Shown here piece after piece: positions 34,786 through 42,472 of a stretch of DNA of 64,000 nucleotides (position 1 is the first letter of the stretch; the number at the start of each line of letters is the position of its first letter). Under the pieces are notes generated by a model. That model was not told where the DNA came from. It worked only from the letters and a program-made list of their open reading frames with translations, and made no database searches. The stretch lies in assembly GCA_904501735.1 (NCBI GenBank), contig CAJGBY010000009.1, positions 25,970-89,969 on the forward strand, written 5' to 3'. This stretch comes from an uncultured Muribaculaceae bacterium. Lineage in GTDB: Bacteria > Bacteroidota > Bacteroidia > Bacteroidales > Muribaculaceae. The position numbers were made by a program, and so were the translations under genes.

Positions 34786-35967
34786 TTATTCAGCATAAAG
34801 AAGATAAGGACGGCGTTGTTGCTTGAAGCTTTCTACATCGTCGGCCCAAGTAGCCTTGATTTCGGCAGCAGTCTTACCTTGCTTGATCATCTTGCGAATG
34901 TCGCCATCACCGATAAGTAGTTCGAAGAAGCTACGGAAGAAGTGGTCGTCAAGGTTAAGATTTTTATACGCGTCGATAACAAATTCAAGATTTACACCCA
35001 TAGCGATAGCTTCATCTTCGGTGATGTTAGAAAGGTCAACACCGTAGCATTCGCGATCAAGTTGAGGTGGGAATTTAGCACCATCAACACTGCGAGGAGT
35101 AAACTTATAGTCGTAACCCTTCATGTTAGGGTGTCCGTAGCAAAGGAAAGGCTTGTCAGTACCACGACCGAGGCTCACTGGAGTAGCTTCAAAGTAGCAA
35201 GTAGCAGGATACAAGTAGATAGCAAGCATATCTCTCAAGTTAGGAGATGGAGCGATAGGCAAGCGATAACGAGTTTGGTGAGTATAGTTTTTACACTTGA
35301 TGACATGAAGTTTGTTGTCGGCAATCTTAAGATTATCCTTCAACCAACCTTCGCCATTAGCCATAACAGCGATTTCTCCCATAGTAAGACCATGCACAAC
35401 AGGAATTGGAGCATAACCAACGCCTGATTTATATTTCATGTCAAGGATAGGACCATCGACATACATACCATTAGGATTAGGACGGTCAAGAACCATGAAT
35501 TCCTTACCATAGCTTGCAGCCGCTTCCATAAGTTTCATCATTGTAACATAGTAAGTGTAGTAACGCAAACCTACATCTTGAATGTCGACAACGAAAATGT
35601 CAAATTTTGCCATAGTTTTCTTGCTTGGCATAGAGCTTTTACCATCGTAAAGCGAAGCGATAGGAATACCAGTTTGAGCATCAACACTGCTTGATACATG
35701 TTCACCAGCATCAGCTTTACCACGGAAACCGTGTTCAGGTGAGAAGATAGTGGTTACATTGATGCCATTTTCGAGCATAATGTCGAGAGTGTGCTTATCG
35801 CCCACCATACCAGTGTGGTTGCTAAGAATAGCTACGCGTTTGCCTTTTAGCAAAGGTACATATTCCTTCACTTGAGCAGCACCTACTTCAACAGCTTTTT
35901 CAGCGTATGCGCTCATTGACACAAGTGCCATAAAAACGGCAAAAAATAGTCCTTTTAAAATTTTCAT
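34786..35967 (-). CDS. namZ: Exo-beta-N-acetylmuramidase NamZ family protein (DUF1343)
   Basis: The 393-residue protein has a signal peptide (MKILKGLFFAVFMALVSMSAYA). The DUF1343/GH171 core is complete: VAILSNHTGMVGDKHTLDIML, FSPEHGFRGKADAGEHV, DIFVVDIQDVGLRYYTYYVTMMKLMEAA, VLDRPNPNGMYVDGPILD, PVVHGLTMGEIAVMANGEGWL and PSPNLRDMLAIYLYPATCYFEATPVSLGRGTDKPF. NamZ releases MurNAc from the non-reducing end of peptidoglycan fragments. With the linked symporter this gives release and uptake of muropeptide sugar in the periplasm. The symbol is by family. Confidence 0.9.
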   Translation of the reverse strand: MKILKGLFFAVFMALVSMSAYAEKAVEVGAAQVKEYVPLLKGKRVAILSNHTGMVGDKHTLDIMLENGINVTTIFSPEHGFRGKADAGEHVSSSVDAQTGIPIASLYDGKSSMPSKKTMAKFDIFVVDIQDVGLRYYTYYVTMMKLMEAAASYGKEFMVLDRPNPNGMYVDGPILDMKYKSGVGYAPIPVVHGLTMGEIAVMANGEGWLKDNLKIADNKLHVIKCKNYTHQTRYRLPIAPSPNLRDMLAIYLYPATCYFEATPVSLGRGTDKPFLCYGHPNMKGYDYKFTPRSVDGAKFPPQLDRECYGVDLSNITEDEAIAMGVNLEFVIDAYKNLNLDDHFFRSFFELLIGDGDIRKMIKQGKTAAEIKATWADDVESFKQQRRPYLLYAE

Positions 35968-36091
35968 GAGATTTTTTAGTTGTTATTGTCCGTATTATAG
36001 GTAATTTGTGCAAAATTAGCTTAAATCCCCTCAATTACAAAAAGTTTAATCACCTTTTTTATAAAATTAGAAGATATAATAAGTAAAAAAA

Positions 36092-36114
36092 CTGCATTTT
36101 AAATTTAAAATGTA
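36092..36114. repeat. AT-rich dyad upstream of the acquired cassette
   Basis: CTGCATTTTA and TAAAATGTAG pair around AAT. It may be a weak terminator or an operator for the HTH gene. There is no strong T-run. Confidence 0.35.
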
Positions 36115-36214
36115 GTAAAATAATTACAATGTTTCGAGAGTGTGTAAATAATGGATACAAAAAAATTAAATGAAAGCATATACCTTTGTGGTAAATAATT
36201 AAAAAGTAAAAAAT

Positions 36215-36865
36215 ATGAAAAAAACAATTGGAGAAATCATCAAAGATGAAGTTAATCGTAAAGGTTTAAAAGCTGAACAATTCGGAGAACTTATTAATTG
36301 CGAGCGGGAAAATGTTTATAAAATTTATAAACGAACAAATATGAGTGTTTTACAATTAAAAGAAATTTCAAAAGCGTTAGATCATAACTTTTTTGAAGAT
36401 ATAGTTAATAATAATATAGAAATGGAGGATCCTGAAGTGATGAGAGATTTTTATAATAGGCGTGCCGTTTCACAATTTATGGAAATTGTACCACAAGTGT
36501 TAGAAGATTTAGATGTAGAACCCACAATATCATTTGGCAGACCAAAAGGTATTGAAAAAGATATCAAAATACCTGATTTTACTTTAACAGACTATTTTAT
36601 CACATTTACAGTAGGAGAAACCTTTATGGAGCGTAGTCCAGAACACTGTAAAAAATCTTTTATTGGTTATGATGTTAAAAATAAAGATAACATAGAAATT
36701 GAGGTTTTACATAATGAATGGGTAAAGCAAAATATGCCACTTAGTAACCCTGTTCAAATCAATATAAAGCTTGATTATAAAACCAAAGAAGAATGGATAA
36801 AAACACTGAAATTTGCTTTTGAAATATATGATTATTGTAAAAGAATAAATAGAATTCGCTTATGA
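36215..36865 (+). CDS. HTH (XRE-like) protein, first gene of an AT-rich cassette
   Basis: The 216-residue protein has an N-terminal helix-turn-helix (about 5-60, IIKDEVNRKGLKAEQFGELINCERENVYKIYKRTNMSVLQLKEISKAL), as in Bacteroidetes XRE-type proteins. The C-terminal domain is a beta-rich region of unknown function (FTLTDYFITFTVGETF to RINRIRL). A TACCTTTG -7 box lies at 36181-36188. The gene overlaps the next by 4 bp (ATGA). Base composition is clearly more AT-rich than the flanking metabolic genes, which suggests acquisition. It may control the cassette. Confidence 0.7.
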   Translation: MKKTIGEIIKDEVNRKGLKAEQFGELINCERENVYKIYKRTNMSVLQLKEISKALDHNFFEDIVNNNIEMEDPEVMRDFYNRRAVSQFMEIVPQVLEDLDVEPTISFGRPKGIEKDIKIPDFTLTDYFITFTVGETFMERSPEHCKKSFIGYDVKNKDNIEIEVLHNEWVKQNMPLSNPVQINIKLDYKTKEEWIKTLKFAFEIYDYCKRINRIRL

Positions 36866-37668
36866 TAGTTCCAAAAATGTCTATTTATCAAATGTATGAG
36901 AAAATAGAAGCAGACAAAGTAAAAATAGAATTTGAAGCACAAAAATTAATGCCTAAAATAATAAAGGAAATAAAACAGCAAAGGTCATTTCCTTTTTATA
37001 AATGTGTTGAATATAAGCCAAGTAGCAATAATGTTCATGTAATTTTCTTTTATGCTGAAACTAAGAAGGATGTAGAAAAACCTATATGGGATTTCTTTAC
37101 AGTTCTGTTTAATGATAGGCAACGATTTGTGTTAAAACAACGATGTGAGATTTATAATGGAATAGGTACAAGGGCTATTAAAATTTATACGAGTCACTTT
37201 TTCCAGAGATATAAGGAAAGAAAGTATAATAATATGGATTTAAGTAAAAATGAATTGGCTTGTAGATTTTTTTCAAAAAACTTATCCTTCGATAAAAAAG
37301 CCTACGAAATACCTATTGTTATAAATGAGGAAATAAATAGAAATTTTAAGGAATATGGATCTTCTAATCATTGGGTAATGTTAGTAAATGAAGGATTGTG
37401 CTTTACTCGATCTTGTCAATATGACAAAACATGGAAGGTTAGTAAGTTAAAAGAAACAGAAGCATTGCTTTTTATATATACAACATTTGTATCCAATAGC
37501 GAACTAAAAGAACCTCAAAAAGAAGCACTCAGAAAGGAATACATGAATGTCTATAAAGAGATGTATGAAGATTGTAAAAGGAATGAAGCTCAAGAAAAAA
37601 TGATTGCATTAAGAAAAAATTATAAAGATATTCTTAACTTTGTAGAAACTAATAGAATTACCTTATGA
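36862..37668 (+). CDS. Unknown protein, second gene of the AT-rich cassette
   Basis: I do not recognise this 268-residue cytosolic protein. The middle carries IKIYTSHFFQRYKERKYN (about 110-127), an HxxxRYxER pattern with conserved-looking charged residues that could form an active site. The N-terminal and C-terminal thirds are helical and charged. There is no signal peptide or membrane segment. It overlaps the HTH gene and the next gene by 4 bp each, so the three are made together. An enzyme or toxin-like role is possible but unproven. Confidence 0.6.
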   Translation: MIVPKMSIYQMYEKIEADKVKIEFEAQKLMPKIIKEIKQQRSFPFYKCVEYKPSSNNVHVIFFYAETKKDVEKPIWDFFTVLFNDRQRFVLKQRCEIYNGIGTRAIKIYTSHFFQRYKERKYNNMDLSKNELACRFFSKNLSFDKKAYEIPIVINEEINRNFKEYGSSNHWVMLVNEGLCFTRSCQYDKTWKVSKLKETEALLFIYTTFVSNSELKEPQKEALRKEYMNVYKEMYEDCKRNEAQEKMIALRKNYKDILNFVETNRITL

Positions 37669-38273
37669 AACAATTAATTTTTATAGTATGTTTTGTTATG
37701 CCATTTATAGTATTGGGACAAAACATTGAAAACTTGGATAGTATAAGAGAGCGAGAAAGAGAAGATTCTATTTTTTGGAAAGAATATCAAGAGAGAATAG
37801 AAAGAATAACTGTTAAAGAAATTTGTAATGTTCCGTTTGGTTGTTCATATGAAAAGGCTGAGACCATTTTAGAAAATAAATATGGTTCAAGTACATTTTC
37901 AGATAGAACTCAAATCGTTTATTATGATAAAACTTATGCTGGAATAACTTTTTACAAAATTTGTTTTCTATTTCAATCAGATGGAGTTAAGAGTTATATG
38001 AATGGTTGTATTTTTGTTTTAGAGTCAAAAACAATACTGGAAGCAAGAGATAACCAAGAAAAATTAAGGAGTAAATTGTCTTATAAATACAAGATGTCAG
38101 AAGGCAAAGATAAAAATAACGAGATATATTACTTTGGGGGGCTACCTCCTAAAAATTGTAAGGATGGTTTGTTAATGCCTGGTTTTATGATAGATATTAT
38201 AAAAAATAATAGTAGTGGATATATAACTCGATTGTATTATGGTAGATACAATTATATAAATGAAGAATTTTAA
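37665..38273 (+). CDS. Exported unknown protein, third gene of the AT-rich cassette
   Basis: The 202-residue protein has a signal peptide (MKQLIFIVCFVMPFIVLGQ). A charged helical stretch (about 25-50) leads to a domain starting VPFGCSYEKAETILENKYG, similar to small exported proteins of gut Bacteroidales that begin with the IPFGSSYEEAKxxL pattern. Its function is unknown. It is translationally coupled to the gene before it (4-bp overlap), and a terminator closes the unit. Confidence 0.6.
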   Translation: MKQLIFIVCFVMPFIVLGQNIENLDSIREREREDSIFWKEYQERIERITVKEICNVPFGCSYEKAETILENKYGSSTFSDRTQIVYYDKTYAGITFYKICFLFQSDGVKSYMNGCIFVLESKTILEARDNQEKLRSKLSYKYKMSEGKDKNNEIYYFGGLPPKNCKDGLLMPGFMIDIIKNNSSGYITRLYYGRYNYINEEF

Positions 38274-38278
38274 ATAAT

Positions 38279-38303
38279 AAAAGGAACCAATTCGGTTCTT
38301 TTT
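38279..38303 (+). terminator. Terminator of the AT-rich cassette
   Basis: AAAAGGAACC pairs with GGTTCTTTTT around AATTC, 5 bp after the stop. Confidence 0.75.
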
Positions 38304-38478
38304 GTTGTTATATAGAGGATTTGTTTTATGGATAGTTCTATATCTCAACTTTTATCAATCGAATCTAAAAAGTGATAATTGACCTAAAAAAGAGGGGTAA
38401 AAAGTGTCAAAAAGGAAGAAATTTGGGCTAAAAACAAAAAAATTAACGGAATAATACAAAAAATATACAATTATTCAC

Positions 38479-38486
38479 TACCTTTG
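38479..38486 (+). promoter_or_regulatory. Probable -7 box of the MATE gene
   Basis: TACCTTTG fits TAnnTTTG and lies 25 bp before the start. No good -33 box is seen. Confidence 0.45.
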
Positions 38487-38511
38487 CACATTATTTGAGG
38501 TAAAAAAGATT

Positions 38512-39876
38512 ATGGCGGACAAAAAAAGTAGTGTGTACCAACTCGGAAACGAGTCGGTGGGTCGTTTGTTGTGGCAGTACAGCTTGCCTGCTATTGTAGG
38601 TATTGTTGTGATGCAGCTATACAACATTGTAGACCGCATTTTCATTGGTCAAGGCGTGGGCAGTGATGCTATAGCAGGCTTGGCAATTACATTTCCAGTA
38701 ATGAACTTATCGGCTGCAGTGGGAACTCTTATCGGAGCTGGTGCAGCTGCGCGCATTTCGATTGTTTTGGGACAAAACGATAAGCGAAAAGCCGAATTGA
38801 TTCTTGGTAACAGTTTGGTGCTCACCTTGTTGTTTGGTGTTATTTATGTGTCGATATTTGCTATATTCATTGACGATATATTGCGATTGTTTGGTGCAAG
38901 TGAAGTTACTTTGCCCTATGCTCATGACTTCATGGCCTACATTCTTCCTGGTATGCTCGTGATGAACTTGTGTTTCTCGTTCAATAATATTATGCGTGCA
39001 TCGGGCTATCCTACTCGTGCTATGGTAACAATGTTCATCGGTGCAGGTCTCAATGTGATGCTTGCTCCATTGTTTATATTCGTTTTCGATTGGGGTATTA
39101 AGGGTGCTGCCATTGCTACCGATATAGCGATGACTATCTCAATGATATTTGTGATGATGCACTTCTTCTCAAAGAAAAGCGAGCTACATTTCAAGCCAGG
39201 TATTTATAAATTGAAGTGGAGTATTTTCACAGCTATCACAGCTATTGGTGCTGCTCCATTTGTGGTGAATATGGCTGGTAGTGCATTGAATGGTATTGTG
39301 AACAATGTGTTGCATCAATATGGTGGCGATGATGCTGTGGGTGCATTGGGTATCTTGATGACCTATGCTCAGCTACTTGTGATGGTGGTGATAGGTATCA
39401 CACAAGGTATGCAACCTATTATCGGATTCAACTATGGTGCGCGCAAATTCCATCGTTTGAAACGAGCTTTTTGGTTGTCGGTAGCTGCTGGTTCGGCAGT
39501 AACTTTCTTGGGAGCAATGGGTGCGCAATTTTTCCCTGAATACATTGCGCGAGCATTCACAACCGATAGCGATTTGATTGAAAAGACTGCACAAGCATTG
39601 CGAATAAGTACGGTAGCATTTTGGGCTGTAGGATTCCAAATTGTGTCGACCAACCTATTCCAATCGCTTGGTCTTGCAGGAAAATCAATATTCTTGAGTC
39701 TCACTCGTCAGATTTTATTCCTATTACCACTTATTTATATTTTCTCAAGTGTGTTGGGATTGCAAGGCGTGTGGATGGCTTATGCAACATCGGATATTGT
39801 GGCTACTTTGGTAACTACAGTGATGGTGATTTTCCAAATGCGTAAAATAAATAAGTTGGTAAGAGAAAATTCTTAA
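38512..39876 (+). CDS. MATE family efflux transporter
   Basis: The 454-residue protein has 12 membrane segments in two homologous halves. The N-terminal half holds LLWQYSLPAIVGIVVMQLYNIVDRIFIGQGVGSDAIAGLAITFPVM, the second half ITQGMQPIIGFNYGARKFHRLKRAFW. This is the NorM/DinF-like exporter family that removes cationic drugs or metabolites in exchange for Na+ or H+. Natural substrates cannot be predicted. Length and topology are normal. Confidence 0.92.
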   Translation: MADKKSSVYQLGNESVGRLLWQYSLPAIVGIVVMQLYNIVDRIFIGQGVGSDAIAGLAITFPVMNLSAAVGTLIGAGAAARISIVLGQNDKRKAELILGNSLVLTLLFGVIYVSIFAIFIDDILRLFGASEVTLPYAHDFMAYILPGMLVMNLCFSFNNIMRASGYPTRAMVTMFIGAGLNVMLAPLFIFVFDWGIKGAAIATDIAMTISMIFVMMHFFSKKSELHFKPGIYKLKWSIFTAITAIGAAPFVVNMAGSALNGIVNNVLHQYGGDDAVGALGILMTYAQLLVMVVIGITQGMQPIIGFNYGARKFHRLKRAFWLSVAAGSAVTFLGAMGAQFFPEYIARAFTTDSDLIEKTAQALRISTVAFWAVGFQIVSTNLFQSLGLAGKSIFLSLTRQILFLLPLIYIFSSVLGLQGVWMAYATSDIVATLVTTVMVIFQMRKINKLVRENS

Positions 39877-39913
39877 ATTTTACCGAAATCCCCAAAAAAT
39901 GGTCATTTTTTAG

Positions 39914-39941
39914 TGTTTTGCCCCTATTTTAGGGGGTAAAA
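39914..39941. repeat. GC-rich hairpin after the MATE gene
   Basis: GTTTTGCCCCTA pairs with TAGGGGGTAAAAC with a small bulge. It ends 6 bp before the operator at 39948. No T-run follows, so it may be a terminator of weak form or a regulatory structure. Confidence 0.45.
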
Positions 39942-39947
39942 CCATCA

Positions 39948-40007
39948 TTTGCGTACTTTTTGCGTACAATTTTTCTTGGAAAAGGGATATTCTGAGGTGT
40001 AAATTTG
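39948..40007 (+). promoter_or_regulatory. Promoter with direct-repeat operator, copy 2
   Basis: TTTGCGTACTTTTTGCGTAC (39948-39967), then AATTTTTCTTG (39968-39978), 21 nt, then the -7 box TAAATTTG (40000-40007). The order, 32-nt spacing from repeat to -7 box, and CTTG position are the same as in the promoter at 18325-18384. Confidence 0.75.
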
Positions 40008-40044
40008 CAGTTGAAAATACATTTTCTTGAATTTTTTAAAGATT

Positions 40045-41727
40045 ATGATTAGTAGACTGAAGTTTCTTCTCGGAGTATTTTGTATTGTGGTGATAGCACT
40101 ATCGTGTTCTCACTCTTCCAATACCATGGATACTCGCCTATATAGAGCCGATAGTCTTGCCAACAAAGGTAAGGCTGATTATGCTATGTCGATGCTTGGA
40201 GGTGTCGACTACGAAAATCTGAATGAGTGGAATCGCCATTACTATGATTTGCTCATGGTGAAGGTGAGCGATAAGATTAATTTGGAGTATGAATCGGATA
40301 GCTTAATATTAGATGTAATAAGTTATTTTGAGCACACCAATAGCTATGCCGAACTCACAGCAGCATTCTATTATGGTGGTCGAGTGTATAGCGTCATGGG
40401 CAACACCCCACAGGCTCTCGATATGTACCGCAAGGCTTATAATCGATTGGACGATAGCCCTTCGAGTCTAAAAGGGCGAATAGCCTACGAAATGGGGCGC
40501 ATCAATCTGGATTTGTACCAACTTGTAGATGCTAAATTGAAATTTAGCGAGGCTGTAGGATTCCATGAAACAATGGGAGATACTATTGAACTAATTAATA
40601 GTTATTGCTTGCTCGGCGAAACATTCCTACAAATGGGTGAAAACGATTCGGCCTTAGTGTGTATGAACCAAGCCGAACGAATAGCAAACCTGAGTGAACC
40701 TTATGGCAAAGAATATGTAGGAGTGGGTTCTCAAAAAGCCAATTTCCATCTTAATAATGGTGATGTAGATGCAGCGGTGGCGGTGTATGACCTAATGCTG
40801 CCCTACTTGTCGCGCGACAACACTACCGATTACTCTATCATAGCAGGTATAAATGTGTATATGGCAAAAGGTAATTGGAATGTGGCCGAAATGTTTGCAA
40901 AAAGGCTTGTTTCATCACCTGAGATACATCATGTGGAAATAGCATATTCAGCGTTGCTCGACATTGCTCGACGCAAAAAAGACATGGACAATGTGGCTCA
41001 CTATAGTGTGAAATATAAAAGTTGCGTGGATTCGATCAACAAACTTTATGTAGAAGAGTCGAGCAAATTGCGCAACACACTCTACAACTATTCAATACGC
41101 GCCGAAGAACATGAATTGGATTCCGACAAGCGAGATCGTCAGCGTTACATATCGATATGCATAGCATTGTTGGCATGTGTGTTGGTGCTGTGTGTAATGA
41201 TGTGGGGCTATCGTCGTCATCGCCGATTGCAAGAACAATCGATTATCCAACTCAAGAGAATCGAGGAACTTATGGCTTCGAAAGTGGAGCTTGCTTCAAC
41301 TCCAGAAGACCTATCTCCAGCCGAACAATTGCAAATGAGATTCCAGGAGATAATAAGCAATGTGAATCCTAAAGACATAAAGGTTGCAAATGAAGTGTTG
41401 GATTCGGAAGTGTATGCAAAACTGAAAGAATGTGTGTACTCCGACATGGAAATTAAGCCTACCGATGACGATTGGCAACAGCTTGATGAAGTGGTGAATA
41501 AGGCTTATCCCGAATTTAAGAATAAGCTATTTGCGCTATCAAATATGAGCGAATATGAATACAATGTGTGCTTGCTTGTGAAATGTAAGTTCTCGCCATC
41601 AGAAATGGCAGCGCTCACATTCCATTCAAAGACAAGTATAGCATCGACACGAAGCCGATTGTGTGGAAAATTCTTCTGCTACAATGGTGTGGCTTCCGAT
41701 TGTGATAAATTCTTGTTGTCATTGTGA
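40045..41727 (+). CDS. TPR-transmembrane-HTH regulator
   Basis: I start at the ATG at 40045 (MISRLKFLLGVFCIVVIALSC); the frame extends upstream only through a TTG. The 560-residue protein has a lipobox-like LSC near residue 20, then TPR repeats (about 40-330: ADSLANKGKADYAMSML, AFYYGGRVYSVMGNTPQALDMYRKAY, SYCLLGETFLQMGENDSALVCM). One membrane segment lies near 375-390 (ISICIALLACVLVLCVMMW), followed by a coiled coil and a C-terminal LuxR-like HTH (SEYEYNVCLLVKCKFSPSEMAALTFHSKTSIASTRSRL). This Bacteroidales layout joins an outer sensor to cytosolic DNA binding. The next gene is probably its operon partner. Confidence 0.85.
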   Translation: MISRLKFLLGVFCIVVIALSCSHSSNTMDTRLYRADSLANKGKADYAMSMLGGVDYENLNEWNRHYYDLLMVKVSDKINLEYESDSLILDVISYFEHTNSYAELTAAFYYGGRVYSVMGNTPQALDMYRKAYNRLDDSPSSLKGRIAYEMGRINLDLYQLVDAKLKFSEAVGFHETMGDTIELINSYCLLGETFLQMGENDSALVCMNQAERIANLSEPYGKEYVGVGSQKANFHLNNGDVDAAVAVYDLMLPYLSRDNTTDYSIIAGINVYMAKGNWNVAEMFAKRLVSSPEIHHVEIAYSALLDIARRKKDMDNVAHYSVKYKSCVDSINKLYVEESSKLRNTLYNYSIRAEEHELDSDKRDRQRYISICIALLACVLVLCVMMWGYRRHRRLQEQSIIQLKRIEELMASKVELASTPEDLSPAEQLQMRFQEIISNVNPKDIKVANEVLDSEVYAKLKECVYSDMEIKPTDDDWQQLDEVVNKAYPEFKNKLFALSNMSEYEYNVCLLVKCKFSPSEMAALTFHSKTSIASTRSRLCGKFFCYNGVASDCDKFLLSL

Positions 41728-41771
41728 TTGAATTAAGAAAAAATACTTACAACTAATTAATATATAAGACT

Positions 41772-42389
41772 ATGAAGACAAAGGTTAAAATATTGTTTTT
41801 ATTGACAAGTCTTCTTTGTGTAACGAATGTGTGGGCAGCCGACACTCTTTATGTGAATAATACAGCTGCTCTAAATAAAGAGCAAAAAGATGTGCTTGAG
41901 TATTCGCGAGCATTGCTATCGGCAAAGGGTGATAAAATAGCTTTGCCTATCGAGGTGTATTCGATTGTTGGCATTACAGGCAACAACAATAGTCCTCAAG
42001 CCGAATTGTTGTGGGATAAGGCGCATTTCAAGAAGGAAAACGACTGGAAATGCACTCTCGCAATTCCGTTGCAAGCCAAAACTCCTATTGGGGTGATGAA
42101 CTCGACACTATATGTGCGTTCCAATGTGAATGGAGTGTATCATCGCATTGTTGTAACATCATTGCCTACTGCAGAATATGTGAAGAGCAACAAAAAAGCT
42201 AATTCAGATGATTCAAAGTATAGTGGATATGCTATCAACTCCAATATAGATGGTGTTTTTGTGAGAGCCTTTTATTATGACAATGGAAAGGCAAAATATC
42301 AAGTGGAAGGAGTGAAGGGCAATAATGGCATTATTGATTCCAAGCGTGGTTCTCGATATGAATACAATAAAGGGAACAAAAAAAGATAA
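41772..42389 (+). CDS. Secreted protein of unknown function
   Basis: The 205-residue protein has a signal peptide (MKTKVKILFLLTSLLCVTNVWA). The body is beta-rich, with no cysteine in the mature part and a basic Lys/Arg/Asn tail (RYEYNKGNKKR). I do not recognise a family. It follows the TPR-HTH regulator gene after 44 bp and precedes a terminator, so it is probably co-transcribed and could be the ligand-side partner or a target of that regulator. Confidence 0.6.
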   Translation: MKTKVKILFLLTSLLCVTNVWAADTLYVNNTAALNKEQKDVLEYSRALLSAKGDKIALPIEVYSIVGITGNNNSPQAELLWDKAHFKKENDWKCTLAIPLQAKTPIGVMNSTLYVRSNVNGVYHRIVVTSLPTAEYVKSNKKANSDDSKYSGYAINSNIDGVFVRAFYYDNGKAKYQVEGVKGNNGIIDSKRGSRYEYNKGNKKR

Positions 42390-42411
42390 AGTTGTGAGTA
42401 GATAAAAAACG

Positions 42412-42447
42412 AAAGGAGATGTACCAAGGGGCGCATCTCCTTTTGCT
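42412..42447 (+). terminator. Terminator of the regulator operon
   Basis: AAAGGAGATG (42412-42421) pairs with CATCTCCTTT (42434-42443). The reverse side also has a T-run, so it may serve the phosphatase gene too. Confidence 0.75.
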
Positions 42448-42472
42448 ATAATTTAATATAATAGTCTTTTGT

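Noticed and set aside
36092..36114. Strong terminator before the AT-rich cassette
   Set aside because: The stem is AT-only at its centre and has no following T-run, so it is listed as a dyad only.
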